DNA of 64,000 nt from Hybos culiciformis (GCA_964007475.1 OZ023273.1:19419922-19483921); one strand, 5' to 3'. Counted from the stretch's first letter, positions 51,156 through 63,329 are shown. Notes: generated by a model from the sequence alone, not told the origin. A program made the numbers and translations.

Positions 51156-52435
51156 ACTCTTTCAGCTTCTGCTAAAACTCAAATTTATGTGTCCAAAAAG
51201 GTTAATTAATTTAAGGAGAAACCAAACTAATTTAAGATTCAATGTTTAAAACATCAATTGCTAATTGTAGTTATGTATATCATTTCAATAATACATAAAA
51301 AATACATAAAAAATTTATTTCTTCAAAATAAAACACATCGATTGGTGAGAAAACGATGTGTTTACCATCAATTCAAAATGTATTAAATTTAATTTTCGAT
51401 AAAAATCAGAGAAATATTAATAAAAAACAATTTTTTCGTAAATAAATGATTCTCATGAAACAAAAACGTATAATTTTGGCTTTCTATTCTCTTCATTGTC
51501 AAACAATAACTAAATTTTTTTTTTTTTTAAATGTACATACTGTTTTAAAAATATTGAAAACCCTTACAGATTTTTTCGTTCTGTAAATAAATTCACAATA
51601 ATCGAGTCCAAGAGAAGCTAACGTACACAATGAAATGTGAGACAGACAGAACATTTACCAATTTACACAGGATAATGTCCTTTTACAGAATATTCCTAAT
51701 ATAGAATGCTGTTTCTGCAAGAAAAGCTTTTTTCTGTTATACTATATAGCTATATAGATAGGTATTTTAAAATGAAATATATATTTTTTGTCATTTATAC
51801 GATAGTTTGAAAGAAGAACATTAGACATATACCTGCGGAACAGTAAACGTAAGTTCGTTTTTTCATTTTATTATATTTTTATCTAAAAGCAGAAAATAAA
51901 GCATGTTCTCCATGTCGAACAATAAAATGTGGGTCTGGTAGTTAAAAAAAACAGTAAACTTTATTTAATACTAATCGATCGCCGAAACCTGAACCTTTAT
52001 AAATTTTTTTTACCTTAGTTTTTTTTAATTACATATTTTAATTTTGTGTGTAAGTAGTTTTATGTAATTTAATTAGGAATATATGTTGAAAATGTAGAAA
52101 ACAATAAGATTGATTTATTAAAATATCATTGTAAATTTGGATTTTCTTTTCTGTTACACAAATTAGTTTGTGACTATGTTAAGTACTGATGCTGATAGTT
52201 TCAGGTAAGCCCATTCTTTTATTATGACATCTGATTCTACACAAAAAAAATCAGGATGATTTATGTACATATTTAACACTCAAATTGCGAATAGAATAAA
52301 AAATTCATAAAATTCTCTTAAATATGCAGTTAAAATATTTAACGATGTTATTTCACATAATTTTTTTTAGTGTATATACTGAAGTTTACCATGCCATTCA
52401 GATAGTTTAGTAGTTAATTAAATTACATTATGCGA
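51156..52435. other. Non-coding stretch with a small hairpin and a possible donor
   Basis: AAACACATCG (51331-51340) and CGATGTGTTT (51354-51363) form a 10-bp perfect stem. At 52173-52204 an ATG-initiated short frame (MLSTDADSF) runs to CAG followed by GTAAGCCC on the plus strand, a possible first exon, unconfirmed. No other gene seen. Confidence 0.4.
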
Positions 52436-52635
52436 NNNNNNNNNNNNNNNNNNNNNNNNNNNNNNNNNNNNNNNNNNNNNNNNNNNNNNNNNNNNNNNNN
52501 NNNNNNNNNNNNNNNNNNNNNNNNNNNNNNNNNNNNNNNNNNNNNNNNNNNNNNNNNNNNNNNNNNNNNNNNNNNNNNNNNNNNNNNNNNNNNNNNNNNN
52601 NNNNNNNNNNNNNNNNNNNNNNNNNNNNNNNNNNN
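52436..52635. other. Assembly gap, 200 N
   Basis: Exactly 200 unknown bases. The round number suggests a placeholder length, so the true distance is unknown. Flanks are ordinary AT-rich sequence on both sides. Confidence 0.98.
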
Positions 52636-52739
52636 TGAAGTATAAAATATCCAATAAATTACTCACTATGTAACAAAATAGATGGAAATAAGTTTTCATA
52701 GTGAAATAATATAATAAAATAACGAATATGTTTTTGACA

Positions 52740-53180
52740 GTTTTACATCAAAAATGAAAAAACCGACTATATATTTTCACTTTCTGTCTGTCCGGCTGGC
52801 CGTCTGCCTATCGGGCTTCGGGCATTAAGCGCTTATAACTTTTAAACAATTTGACCGAAAAATGCTCTTTCACTTTTAGCTAAGCCAACGTGTGAGATTT
52901 TGCGAGACAACGAACGTATACGCTCCCAACCAAAGTCTATTTTACTATAAAATTCAAATTATTTAAAATTTTTGAATGCATTCTGATGAAAATAAGTATG
53001 CGCGAAGATGAATATCGATAATCTCCAAAGATACCGATTGTGTTCATGAACTCGGATCGGGGGCTGAAAATGAATTATGAAAATTGTTATATGAATTAAT
53101 GTCAATTTAAGAAACATAAAAAAAAGTTTAGCCCAGAATATGTCAGCGGGCCTGAAAGTGGATTTTGATGAAATATTTTA
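52740..53180. repeat. Probable dispersed-repeat fragment
   Basis: An AACCGAC word, then CTGTCTGTCCGGCTGGCCGTC, CTTATAACTTTTAAACAATT and TTGACCG follow in order, then TCGGATCGGGGGCTGAAAAT. Such CTGTCTGTCCG plus ATAACTTTTAAACAA words recur in insect interspersed repeats. It is GC-richer than its surroundings and has no open frame. I cannot name the family. Confidence 0.4.
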
Positions 53181-55134
53181 AATCCAAATGTTGAAAGTGA
53201 GCTCTATGCTTCATTTATATATTTTTATTCTTGTAAATTACTAGAACATTTCAATCGTATAATCTAGAATCTAGCTAATATGGAGCTTTCAATTATGATT
53301 ACAAATAATATATTCCCATATAAATGTATAAAAATTCTATAAAAAATTTCAATAAAAAGAAAATACTTCAAAATTTTCGAAATTCATAATTTCTAATTTT
53401 CTTTTGAGATGTGCTTTTTGAATTTTGGGTTTGTTGAAAAAAATAATAATAGTAATAGTATAATAATAATAAAAGAAAAAACAAAAATTTAATTTAATTC
53501 TGATAATTTCATAACAAAAATATTCATCAATCATTGGGATAAAGTCAATTTCAAGGTGTGTTTAAATGAAAAATTGGTCTATCTATCAATCTGATAAATG
53601 AAAAAAACAATATTATTATTTTATTATTTTTTAATGTAATAAATTACAAGAAAATCATGTAAATTGGTTACGGACAGGAAACTTATAAGATCCGTTCCAT
53701 AATTTATTACATCCTGATAAGTTTATACCGATAATTTTATAATCTACTAAAGAACTTTAAAAAAAAATTTTTTTTATTTATTTTTAGTAAAAAAAATAAT
53801 TTTATAGACACGCGAAACATTAAAATAATGTAAAAATAAAATATATAAAATTTTATTTAATAAAAAGAAAGGAATTTTTTTGTGATTTATTACTAAGTAA
53901 ATGCAATAATTATTTAAATTTTTATTTAATTTGATAAATTTGAAAATGACTTCTTTTTTTTCATTTCATCAACATTTTTTAGCAAACCATAAAAATCCAA
54001 AATAAAATATAGGCCTAAACATGAAACCTTTCACTTAATTGAAAATGAACTTCATGTGATTATGGTTTCATTAGGAAAGCGGAAATACAAGATTTTATTG
54101 GCAAATGGTAGAAAAACTTAAAATAATCACAATATACAAACTTTATTAAAATTAATAAAAACGTTGAAAAAAATATAATTTTTTATTGTGTACAGCTTTA
54201 ATTTTTTTTTTACCTCACAATAATTTTCCAGTAGTTTTATAATAATTCCTTATTTAATCAAAAAATTCATTCATGGTTAACTATTAATCACTCTCATGAC
54301 GAATTAAGCTAACCTATTTTTATTTAAAAAAAAAAAAAAATATTCCCAAAGCATAAATTTTATTGCTAAAATAAATTAATTCATAAAAAAAAGAAAAATT
54401 CTTTCGTTAGAACCGTGAAATAAAAATAAAATGGTTTTTAAAGAAATTGTTGATGAAACATCAATTTTATAAACCATAAAAACAAAGAAAAAAAAACATT
54501 ATTTTTTTCAGGGTAACGATAATAGCACGAATGAATTATGAGGCTTCATCAAAGACAAAAAACATAAATTTTATGCCGAAATCATGTCACGTTTCCATTC
54601 TAATTTTTTGTTTTTTTTTTTTTTACTATTTAATTTCAATAGACAATAAAAAAAAATAAAATAATACACCATAAAATTACATAAGAAGGATAATATAATA
54701 AATATCTATTTCAGGATATTATTGACCCTTGTAAGGATTTTCATCTTGGGAAACATTTTGTACAATATAACGATTATAATCATTAAATTAAGAATTTCAT
54801 GTGAGCAAGAAAAAAAAAAGATTCATTTTTCAGGACTATTGTTGTTAGTATTTTTTTAAGAAATAATAATGCGTTACTCCATTATACAGAAAGGATCTTC
54901 ACTTCTAACTTTAATTATCGATTAATACGCAGAGAAATCTTTATTTATATTATAAGATATAAGCAATGACTATATTTTAATTACTTACGAAAATGGGTTA
55001 TCAGTAAGCTGATAGTATATTATTAAAATAGCCATTAATTTGTTCTTATTGAGAAATACAAAATAGATTTAGAAGAGAAAATATAAGACAAATATTTTTT
55101 ACTTATTATTATTTTTTTTAATTTTTTTTCTTTA
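53181..55134. other. Non-coding AT-rich stretch
   Basis: No gene or bounded repeat recognised. Confidence 0.5.
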
Positions 55135-55240
55135 ATCTTGTTTTATTTTTCATATTCTCTTTCTTCGGTTTTTGAACCTCGGTATTTGGGACTCCAATTT
55201 AACATTCTACCATTTAGCTAGTTTATATTACGATCCTGGT
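55135..55240 (-). repeat. tRNA-derived SINE, minus strand
   Basis: Read on the minus strand, TAGCTAAATGG (55220-55210) fits the A box and GGTTCAAAAACC (55179-55168) approximates the B box, about 40 bases apart. GGAGTCCCAAATACCGA lies between as an anticodon/T-arm region. An A-rich stretch follows (minus-strand AAAAATAAAACAAG and beyond), as in a SINE tail. It is either a SINE head or a decayed tRNA pseudogene. Confidence 0.5.
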
Positions 55241-56071
55241 TTATAACAGCCCAAAATAATAAAAATTATTAGCTTAATGAATAATTGTGGTTTTTAGTAA
55301 AAATTTTATTTATTTTTGGTAATAATTAGAGAAAAAAACATTTTGTGTATAATGATGTGTATGAAATGAATGTTATTTGTTACACAAACATGCTTAATAA
55401 GTGTGAGATGTTTATTCGGCCCTCCCAATCAGTCTCATGTATAATATTTAATTTAAGAATGTGAAGCAGTATACAAAAAGTAAGTTATACTTAAATTTGA
55501 AATTAAAAATAAAAATTTTTTTCTCCAATTTTAATAAAATTCAGCTATGACAATATTTTATTGCTAATTTCATATTAATTTTTTTGTCATTGTAAATGTA
55601 AATTGTTACACCCAATGTTGAAAAAAAATTTTAATATTTCTTTCCAGAGACAATAATATAAATTTTAATGTGTACATACATAAGCGATGTCTCGACGTCC
55701 GTCATCAAACAAAAAAAATATATATATGATTGCATTATACACAAAGGATAATCAAAAATAAATTTTTCGGCTGAGACATATGATACGTGTAATAATTTTA
55801 CGTATTACATTTTTTATAAAAATTTATTGCGATATTCAGAATTTTATAACTTTATAACACATAACTTATGTTTTAATTTTAACTCAAGTTATGTTATTAT
55901 ATATTACAAAGTTGAATGAAATAAAATTTACAGATATTTATTTTAAAGCATACAACGTATATATTGAGATAATATCAAACATCGAATTAAAATATTTATC
56001 CAGAATCAAAATTTAATTAAATTTAAAGTAACGTATTTGTGATTTTATTATGCCTTTTTTTAATCTTCTTC
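55241..56071. other. Non-coding stretch downstream of the channel gene
   Basis: No gene seen. A short TA run is at 55719-55728. Confidence 0.5.
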
Positions 56072-56077
56072 TTTATT
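56072..56077 (-). terminator. Polyadenylation signal AATAAA
   Basis: AATAAA on the minus strand begins 18 bases after the TAA stop of the pickpocket gene, implying a very short 3' UTR if used. Confidence 0.55.
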
Positions 56078-56094
56078 TCAAATAAAATAATTTC

Positions 56095-59000
56095 TTATTT
56101 ATTCCAAACGTGCGATATCCATCCAATTGTTATGTAATATATAAACTCAGCTCCTGTAAATAATGAGCAACCCAAAAAGAGGCCAGCAATTCCACCAAAT
56201 GCAACTAAAATGCAAGAATTCAATTTTCTAAAAAGAAATTTAGTTTAAAGAAATTAAAATAATTTCTCACCCAATAAGTCGATCCAACTAAATACAAGAG
56301 TGGTTCGATATTTCATCATTGTTGAATGTCGGAAATATACTTCAAGATTAACATAACTTATTTCTTCTGAAATGCTGTTTGAATTGATATAATTAATTAA
56401 TCAGCCTTTCGGTTTGTTATTCATACTTACTCATAAATAATAATTTTTTGTACATATATTTTATTTTCTTATAATATTTTGGCGTTATAATTATATGTAT
56501 ATTTATATGTATATGATATGTAGGGACATAATATATCTCACCTTTGTATTGGAAATAAACGACTTTCAACTAGATAATCGATTGCAAAAGATTCTAATAA
56601 ACATGAACATGTCATTCCTTTGTTGAGATTATCGATGTACTTTTCTTCTTCTTTTGATCGATCAGTGTCAAGAATTTCTGAAAGAAAAGATAATACAATT
56701 ACACGTAAATGATTAGAAACACCACTAAATCGTACGTATAAAATATATTTTCTAAATTAACAACTTTATACCGTCATGGACAGCTAAACATTGAAAATCT
56801 GATGGTATACATGATGTTAAATTATTTTCTGTCGGAAATAATAAATCAACTGTACAATTACATATTCGAATTAAATGACTTTGATGGCATTGCGATATGC
56901 AATTCTTTTTCAAATATTTAAGTCCTGGAAGAGTTTTATATATTTTGCTTTCTGCAATTTGATCTGGGAAAATAAAACCATTGATTTCCGTATCAATTGA
57001 GCGAACTTCTTCTTCAGCATATGTTATTTTTGGTTCTACAATAATAGATGCATTTGTATCGCTTGGTAAAAACAATCCGTTTGAAGGCCATTGAGCTGGA
57101 TCATTCACAGCGACCTATAAATGTTATCTTATTTTATTAATTTTTTTGAATTGATTAAGATAAGTTATTTACATAGATGATTTTTAGATATATTTTGATT
57201 CATTATTTTCAAACGAAGTTCACCGATTTGACAAAGGACACGGATCACAAAAAAATTATGATCCTAGTGTACAAGTATAATATGGTAGAAGACGAGAAAC
57301 CGTTTCTAAATGTAAAGCCGGAATTTATAACCTAAAATTTGCTTCCAATTACCATGAAATAAAAAAAATTTTAAATGGCACAAGAAAAGGACGAATTTAT
57401 CACCTAATACCTGAAATATATGTTTAGTAAGTAAAAACATTTCGAACTCACAGTTTAACAATAACATTTTTTTTCTTTAGTAACATTTTTTTTTCTTTAG
57501 TAACATTTTTTTTCGATTAAATCAATTTAAAACATTATTCTCACCGTAATACCATCGCTTTCGAAGCTAAGTGGACTTTTTTCACTATCATTTGTTCTGA
57601 TAAATATTTTTAAACCAGTTTTGGGGCCAGCTTTGGCAACTCTCCAGGGATAAAACCTATCTTTTTCCTAAAAAAATAATAGGATTAATTAAAATTTTCC
57701 GGTACGAAACTTAGTGTGTAAATAAAATGTATGTATCTTGCCTTTTTTCGTTTTCCAATATTATTAGTTTCTGAATTAAATGACAAACAGTAACCAATTT
57801 CTGATTTCTGTGGTACAAAAATATCACAACAAGGAACATATATATTTTTCCATAAACAGGGGTAGTAGAAAATTTCATTACATTTATAAGATAAAAACTC
57901 AACCACTTCAGTTACGTTAATACCATCCAAATAATTTAAATCTGATTTTGGAATTTTCTTAAATAATTCAAAACTACCAAATTCAAAAGTTTCGAATTTG
58001 GCAAAAAAATTTTCAAATACTTTCTCAGACGTTCTATTTGCTTTTGATCCTAAAAATTTTCTCTTTGCATCATCAATTTTTGTCCAATTCAAACGATTCG
58101 AATTACAAATTGTTACAGCTGGAAATGGTATATTATAAATAGGTTCAATTGTACTATCAACCAATATTTGAATTCCACTACTTTTATAACGGTATGATAT
58201 CAATATACAAATATAAATAGTGCCCACGATGCCTCCGAGAACAATAAGGGCCCAAATAATCCTAAAACAAAAATTTATTGTTGAAATTAAAATTTTGTTT
58301 TCAGTAATTTTGTTTAAGAAACCTTCATACTACGTTTTTGATATTTTTAATAAAACTCAAAACTTATAACTAAGACGCGGCGGCGTATTTAAAAAATCGA
58401 CATTTGGTAATTAATAACCCTGTTCGAATTGTTATGCTTTATTGCAGCTGAAATTCGAGTGCTTTTCCTTTGTGCTAATTTGAATAGGCTACAATGATCA
58501 GGAACAAACATTATTTTACTGTATCGGATCGTTTCATATCCATAATGTTAATATGAAATAAAATAATATAGAACAAAATAGTAGTTTTTAAAAACCAAAT
58601 TAATAAAAAATCGTAGAACAAATCGGCCCTTTCATAAAAGCGAGACATCGAGACTCTTAATGACAAACATTTTTGCTAACAGGACAATCAAAGATCCTGG
58701 AAATGGAAGAGATTGGTCACTTTTTCCTGGAAGATAACATGAATTGAGAATTTGAGGGACTAGGAAGCTGAAAAATCGTTATTGACATACCATGCAATAA
58801 AGCTATCAATATTTCTAAGTAGTCTGTAAAGCTTTTAATTTTCATATAAATCTTCATGTCACGTCATCTGCATACATTTTTAATTCAAACATCGTTTTTA
58901 TATATTTTATTAATAACAAAAAAAATATATTAATATAAATAACAATATTCAATTATTTCACCTTTCAAATTTTTGTATTTTATCATTTGAAAAATATGAC

Positions 59001-59251
59001 ATTCCATGAACTGGTGTATTCTCACAATATTTCCTCCACAATGATTGATCATTCTTCTTTACAGGCGTGTTATTTGTCGTAAATATTCTTTGGTTTATAT
59101 CTGATTGGAAATTTTGGAATTGGTTCAATCGTAAATTCGTAGACCAAAATTTTTTATATTTCAAAGCCTTAATTTGTTTCCGTTTCGACTGAGGGTTCCG
59201 TTGGATTTTTTTAGGATTAAAATAGTCAACATCATATTTATACAGCATCAT
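56095..59251 (-). CDS. Pickpocket-like DEG/ENaC sodium channel subunit (7 exons)
   Basis: Exons: 59251-58962, 58261-57742, 57667-57545, 57114-56772, 56677-56542, 56374-56271, 56204-56095. All phases join, giving 541 codons, usual for the family. DEG/ENaC subunits form trimeric amiloride-type cation channels in the plasma membrane, used in insects for chemo-, mechano- and water sensing. Visible: His-Gly gating motif at H82-G83 (CENTPVHGMSYF); TM1 near 98-120; IPFPAVTICN after TM1 at 140-149; Cys-rich extracellular domain with RFYPWRVAKAGPKTGL and CSCLL; TM2 near 497-528 with GLFLGCS, whose G-C-S is the GxS selectivity filter. Introns are GT-AG except intron 2 (GC-AG). Two acceptors (exons 6 and 7) were chosen because the nearer or alternative AG gives stops. 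The start is MMLYKYDV; a TTGTAG just upstream leaves a further 5' exon possible. I cannot assign the ppk subtype. Confidence 0.93.
57462..57515. repeat. Threefold short tandem repeat in channel intron 3
   Basis: TAACATTTTTTTTCTTTAG is repeated two and a half times with a period of 19-20 bases, inside the 430-bp third intron. Confidence 0.8.
57668..57741 (-). other. GC-AG intron of the channel gene, 74 bp
   Basis: Exon 2 ends AAAAAAG and the intron starts GCAAGA, close to the GC-donor consensus AG|GCAAGT; it ends TTTTTTTAG. Joining here keeps phase 0 and links IGKRKK to EKDRFYPWRV, matching the family. The only nearby GT (in CTAAGTTTCG) would add residues absent from the family and poorly fits a donor. 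Confidence 0.75.
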
Positions 59252-59966
59252 ATCCTTTTCCTACAATATACAATATAATATTTACCCTTATTCACAATAC
59301 CATAACCCGCCTAAAAAATTTATAGTATAAAATAAAATTAAAAATTAATATACCGAAACATTTTAATTATATTTAGTTAGGTATATTATTCTGTTCTGTA
59401 CAAATTTTCTTTTATATGAACGAACTAGTGGAAGTTATCACAGTTTGATCAAATCAAACATTTTCCTAAATTATTTTTAGGTCAACTTATTGGAAAATGT
59501 TATTAGGTATTATTTTTCGAAAGTTAAATATGTACACATTATTTAAGTATACAAAATCAACTGAACAGTCTTAATTTTAAATACTTGAAGAAATGTATAA
59601 CATAATTATAACTTGTTCAAGAAACCTAGCAAAGCATATAAAATTTATATACAATACAATTATGTTCAAATTCAAACAAACGATACCATATTTTCGAATA
59701 ATAGTATTAATAAATATTTAAATAGCATATTTTTTTATCAAAAAAACTTATTTTTAATTACATTAAATACCTACAAATATGTATCTCGCGTAATTTGTTT
59801 AAAAAAATAATTACAAAATAAATATAGTACCTAATGAGTATGATGATTATTTCAAAAAAAAATCCAGATCCCTTTATAAGTCAAGTACATCAAATCCTAT
59901 GAACATACTTGCATTTTCAAATTGAAATTAGCTATATATATATATATGTATATATATGTTATGTAT
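59252..59966. other. Upstream region of the channel gene
   Basis: Possible promoter or 5' UTR. I see no TATA box or initiator I would trust. A TA-rich microsatellite lies at 59933-59966. The plus-strand frame at 59613-59810 is low-complexity. Confidence 0.4.
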
Positions 59967-60125
59967 ATACACCTGTCCCTCGTTTTACACGGGATACACG
60001 TTCCTCATAAAACCGTGCAACTCGAAAAATTAATTTTTATAGAAAATACGAGTTATGAGTACACCTATCCCTCGTTTAACACGGTACTCGTTTAACACGT
60101 TTTCGATCTTACACGGTTTTTATTC
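59967..60125. mobile_element. Possible pogo/Tigger-type terminal fragments
   Basis: TACACCTGTCCCTCGTTTTA (59969-59988) and TACACCTATCCCTCGTTTAA (60059-60078) are near-identical and in the same orientation, each followed by ACACGG words; CTCGTTTAACACG occurs again. GTCCCTCGTTTTAC-CGCGG-type ends with a leading TA resemble Tigger/pogo elements of the Tc1/mariner group. No opposite terminus or transposase is seen. Confidence 0.35.
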
Positions 60126-61023
60126 ATAGTTAATATTTTTTTTTTATATGAATTACATATTTTTTTGTTTCCATAAATGGTAAGTACGGCATTGAAAGAA
60201 ACCTAAAAAACAAGTTTCAAATTATTCTGAAAATATTCTGATTTCATTCGTCCCATAATTTACTACCCATTTTTCCCGTTTAACAAAGAAGTAAAATATA
60301 GAATAGATCAATACAAAATATTTAACTCAGAGAAAAAAAAATTAAACTCTTATTCAAACGTCTTTACGTTTAAAGGCTTTCAGCATTTAGAAAACAAAAT
60401 TTTAATATAAGAAAAATGACACATGATTATTATACAATCAAAAATTTTGATATTATTTTTAATTGAACTTCCTAATTACACATTTTTATATATTTTTAAT
60501 TAAATTTATATTCTTTCGATGCATGTATAGGTAGTGGTAGATAATAGAAATTTAGAAATAAGCTTTTTCCATTTTTCAACTTTATATAATAAAAAACAAT
60601 TGAAAGGAAATTTTATATGAAAATAAAATAAACATGATCAATCACTGATACGATATCACTAATAATAATAAAGTTCATTGTAATTGATAACAAAATTTAT
60701 TCTATAGGGCTTCAACATAAAAGAATTTGAAATATATACTTTTTTTATATTTTTGATATAATAAATTTACAATTTTTGTTAAGTTATAATTTTGGGTTGA
60801 GGCGGTTTGAATGTTGTTTATTCAAATTGAGTTGGAGTTGGCCAACTTAAAATTCATCTGTTGTGTTGTTGACGGTCTTTTCAATAACCTGGTTGAAAAA
60901 CATCAAATAATTATTATATTTTTTAAGAGTGCGTACAAGTTGAATAATTATACTTAGTTTACATGATAGGGTGGTTGAAACAGAGTTGAGTTTTCGTCGA
61001 GTAGAATAAACATTCAACCTGTA
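60126..61023. other. Non-coding stretch with loose inverted repeats
   Basis: GGTTTGAATGTTGTTTATTC near 60804 and GAATAAACATTCAACCTG near 61004 are approximate reverse complements, with AGTTGGCCAACT (60836-60847) as a perfect 12-bp palindrome between. A decayed MITE is possible but there is no target duplication. Confidence 0.4.
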
Positions 61024-61583
61024 TAAGGTGACCATCTATTTTTTGTTCAAAAAGAGTACACTTTGCAAGTATTTCATAGGTGAAAAAAAAAGAAAAAAAA
61101 AAACGATAAAAACTTTATTTTCTTTTGAAAACATATTTTTCTTCGGAGTGGATTTTTTTTGCTAAATGAGGATGTTCGTCTAATAATGTAGCCACATCCG
61201 AACAACTTTCATTTTGCATATTTAATTTGACTGTTAAGACGGCAGATAATGTTTTTACAATAATCATTGCCCAGTGAAAATACCCTTCCAACAGCAGCAT
61301 TAGTGCCTGGACAACGTAAAGATTAAAATTAAAACTTTTAAATTTTCATGTGGGATATGTTCTACTCTAAAATTTCGAAAGATTTCTACCCACCTTTATA
61401 TCAAAATAATTTTAAATATTTAATTAATGAAATTGAAATAAAATAATTTAAAAAAATATTTTAGAAATACAAATGAGTATAAAATTATACAAATGAGTAC
61501 TTTCAGAGTACATGATTTGAAAAGAGTACGGTTTGAGAAAAAAGAGTACAAAACTCAGTAAATGAGTATAGTTGGTCACCTTA
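61024..61583. mobile_element. Probable hAT (Tip100-like) non-autonomous element
   Basis: Left end TAAGGTGACCATCTA and right end, reversed, TAAGGTGACCAACTA match at 14 of 15 positions. AAAAAGAGTAC recurs subterminally at both sides (61050-61060, then AAAGAGTACGG and AAAGAGTACAA near 61520-61549). TARGGTGACCA ends are characteristic of Tip100-type hAT elements. No 8-bp target duplication survives, and the interior has no transposase. Confidence 0.5.
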
Positions 61584-61718
61584 CTATTAGCACCTTTAGT
61601 AAATGCTTTTATGCACGAAAAAATAATTATAAATATGAAAATATGTACACAGAGTGTAACAGGAATATAAAAGTATGAATGCAATTTCAAAATTTGGTCA
61701 ATTAATAAATTTTCTGAG

Positions 61719-61900
61719 TAAACTAATATTGACTTCATTTAAGATCACGTTATTCTAAAAATGATTTAAATTGTATTTGGAACAGAATCATGATAGAAAA
61801 TAGAAAGCGAATAAACTAATTTTGACTTCATTTAAGATGACGTTATTCTAAAAATTATTTAAATGTATTTGGAACATAATCCTGATAGAAAAAGAAAGCT
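61719..61900. repeat. 93-bp tandem duplication
   Basis: The block starting TAAACTAATATTGACTTCAT at 61719 is repeated from 61812 with scattered substitutions and small indels. It lies about 350 bases upstream of the coiled-coil gene's ATG. A GTAAGT follows the second copy (TATAAG|GTAAGTAGC, near 61916), a possible 5' UTR donor. Confidence 0.85.
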
Positions 61901-62249
61901 CAAATATTTATAAGGTAAGTAGCTTATTATTAAGATATTTTTGCTATTTTTTATTTCGCAGATGGTAGTACTGCTTCCCTGCATTCATTTTTTTTTATCA
62001 TAAATTTACATAATATGTAAAACACATGCAACACACAACGCATCCATATCAAATTCAAAAGCTTTTGCAACATTTGTAGATATTTTTATGATAAAAATTA
62101 CGTAATTGTAGAAAGTTCTACAATCTCAAAAAGTGCATTTTTCTTTCATTGTTCTTAAAAACATTCAGCAAGTAAGATTTGCATTTCATAAAATAATAAA
62201 ATTAATTATTTCGATTAAATTAAAAACATAAAAATTAAAAAAATTAATA

Positions 62250-63329
62250 ATGCTATTAAAAGAAATTGAATTTATACGCGAGAATATCTCAAAAAAGTCT
62301 ATTGAATTTTTGAAAATTATTTTTTATATATGTTTTGGATTCACGCCTGAAAATATTGAGCGAAAATTTTTAGAAGATAAAATTTTGGAATTTTCTGGAT
62401 GGGAAACCAAACCAGAAGATATTACCATTTCAAATTTGGAGAACAAAGATACATCAATTATCAATGAAATCTATGAATTTTTATTTGATAAAAATCAGCT
62501 CAAAAATAACAACGAAGCAGATAAGCTTCAGAAAATTATTAGAATTTTTGATTTTTTTTATAAAATCGCTAAAATTGAAGAATCTACTGAAACAATAAGT
62601 ACGAGAAGTACAATTTCGACAATTTCATCAACAAATTCTACAGTTCGAATTAAGAAAACATTATTAAAATCAAAGTTGCAAAATTTGAATTTGGAAAAAG
62701 AGCTTTTAGAATTAGAACAATCCGAAAAAAAAACTAAAGATAATGAAAAGAGATTATTAGAAATTGAGCACGAAAAATCGGCAATAAAAATCGAATTATT
62801 AAATTTAAAATTGAATTCAGATGATTTGGGACTACCAGAAAATGTGTCAAATTTGCCTTCATCGTCACATAAAAAAGTCAATGAATGGCTTAAAAAGCGA
62901 ACAAATGAAAATACTGAAAATAATGATAAAGAAATCATTGAAAATTCATTAAAAAAAAATATTCTAGATCAATATGATGATTTAGATAAAATTTCAAATG
63001 CAAGTTCCAAGTATACAATTACGTCTAGCCAATTTGAGGAAATTAAAAAAGATAAGGAAAAATTACACAAACAAGAAGAAGAATTAAAAATTCAAAAGGA
63101 AAAAAGTCAAAATCAAGATGAATTAATGAAACAAATAAAAGATGAATTGAGAAATTTGCAGCTGAATAAAATTCAGAGCACCCAGAAAAATGAAAAAGAA
63201 TTAAAGGAAACTAAAGAAGAAGTTCTACGTTTGAAAAATGAATTAACAGATTTGAGAAAAAAAAAAGAAGAAAATGATATGGCTCTGGTGAAACAATCAT
63301 CGTCTACGACGTCAATGCGTTCATATTGA
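62250..63329 (+). CDS. Unrecognised coiled-coil protein, 359 codons
   Basis: An unbroken frame begins with ATG (an in-frame stop lies seven codons upstream) and ends in TGA. I do not recognise the family. Residues 1-105 look globular, with a hydrophobic patch (FLKIIFYICFGFTPENIE). 110-135 is Ser/Thr-rich (STRSTISTISSTNSTV). Two long Lys/Glu/Leu stretches, about 137-190 and 262-345, have heptad-like spacing and should form coiled coils. No signal peptide or membrane segment follows the start. Codon 360 is TGA, but the frame stays open for 43 more codons, so the end is suspect (see next entry). The extent against an AT-rich background, where stops are dense, argues it is a real gene or a young pseudogene. 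A GTAAGT at 61916 and an ATTCAG near 62163-62168 could bound a 5' UTR intron. Cytoskeletal or scaffold roles are only a guess from the coiled coils. Confidence 0.7.
   Translation: MLLKEIEFIRENISKKSIEFLKIIFYICFGFTPENIERKFLEDKILEFSGWETKPEDITISNLENKDTSIINEIYEFLFDKNQLKNNNEADKLQKIIRIFDFFYKIAKIEESTETISTRSTISTISSTNSTVRIKKTLLKSKLQNLNLEKELLELEQSEKKTKDNEKRLLEIEHEKSAIKIELLNLKLNSDDLGLPENVSNLPSSSHKKVNEWLKKRTNENTENNDKEIIENSLKKNILDQYDDLDKISNASSKYTITSSQFEEIKKDKEKLHKQEEELKIQKEKSQNQDELMKQIKDELRNLQLNKIQSTQKNEKELKETKEEVLRLKNELTDLRKKKEENDMALVKQSSSTTSMRSY

Noticed and set aside
52418..52699. Frames spanning the N run
   Set aside because: Artefacts of unknown bases.
60793..61023. MITE bounded by GGTTGAATGTT-like arms
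   Set aside because: Arms match only with gaps and no target duplication is present.
62558..62938. 126-codon minus-strand Ser/Phe-rich frame
   Set aside because: Antisense of the Lys/Glu-rich coiled-coil frame; its composition follows from that.
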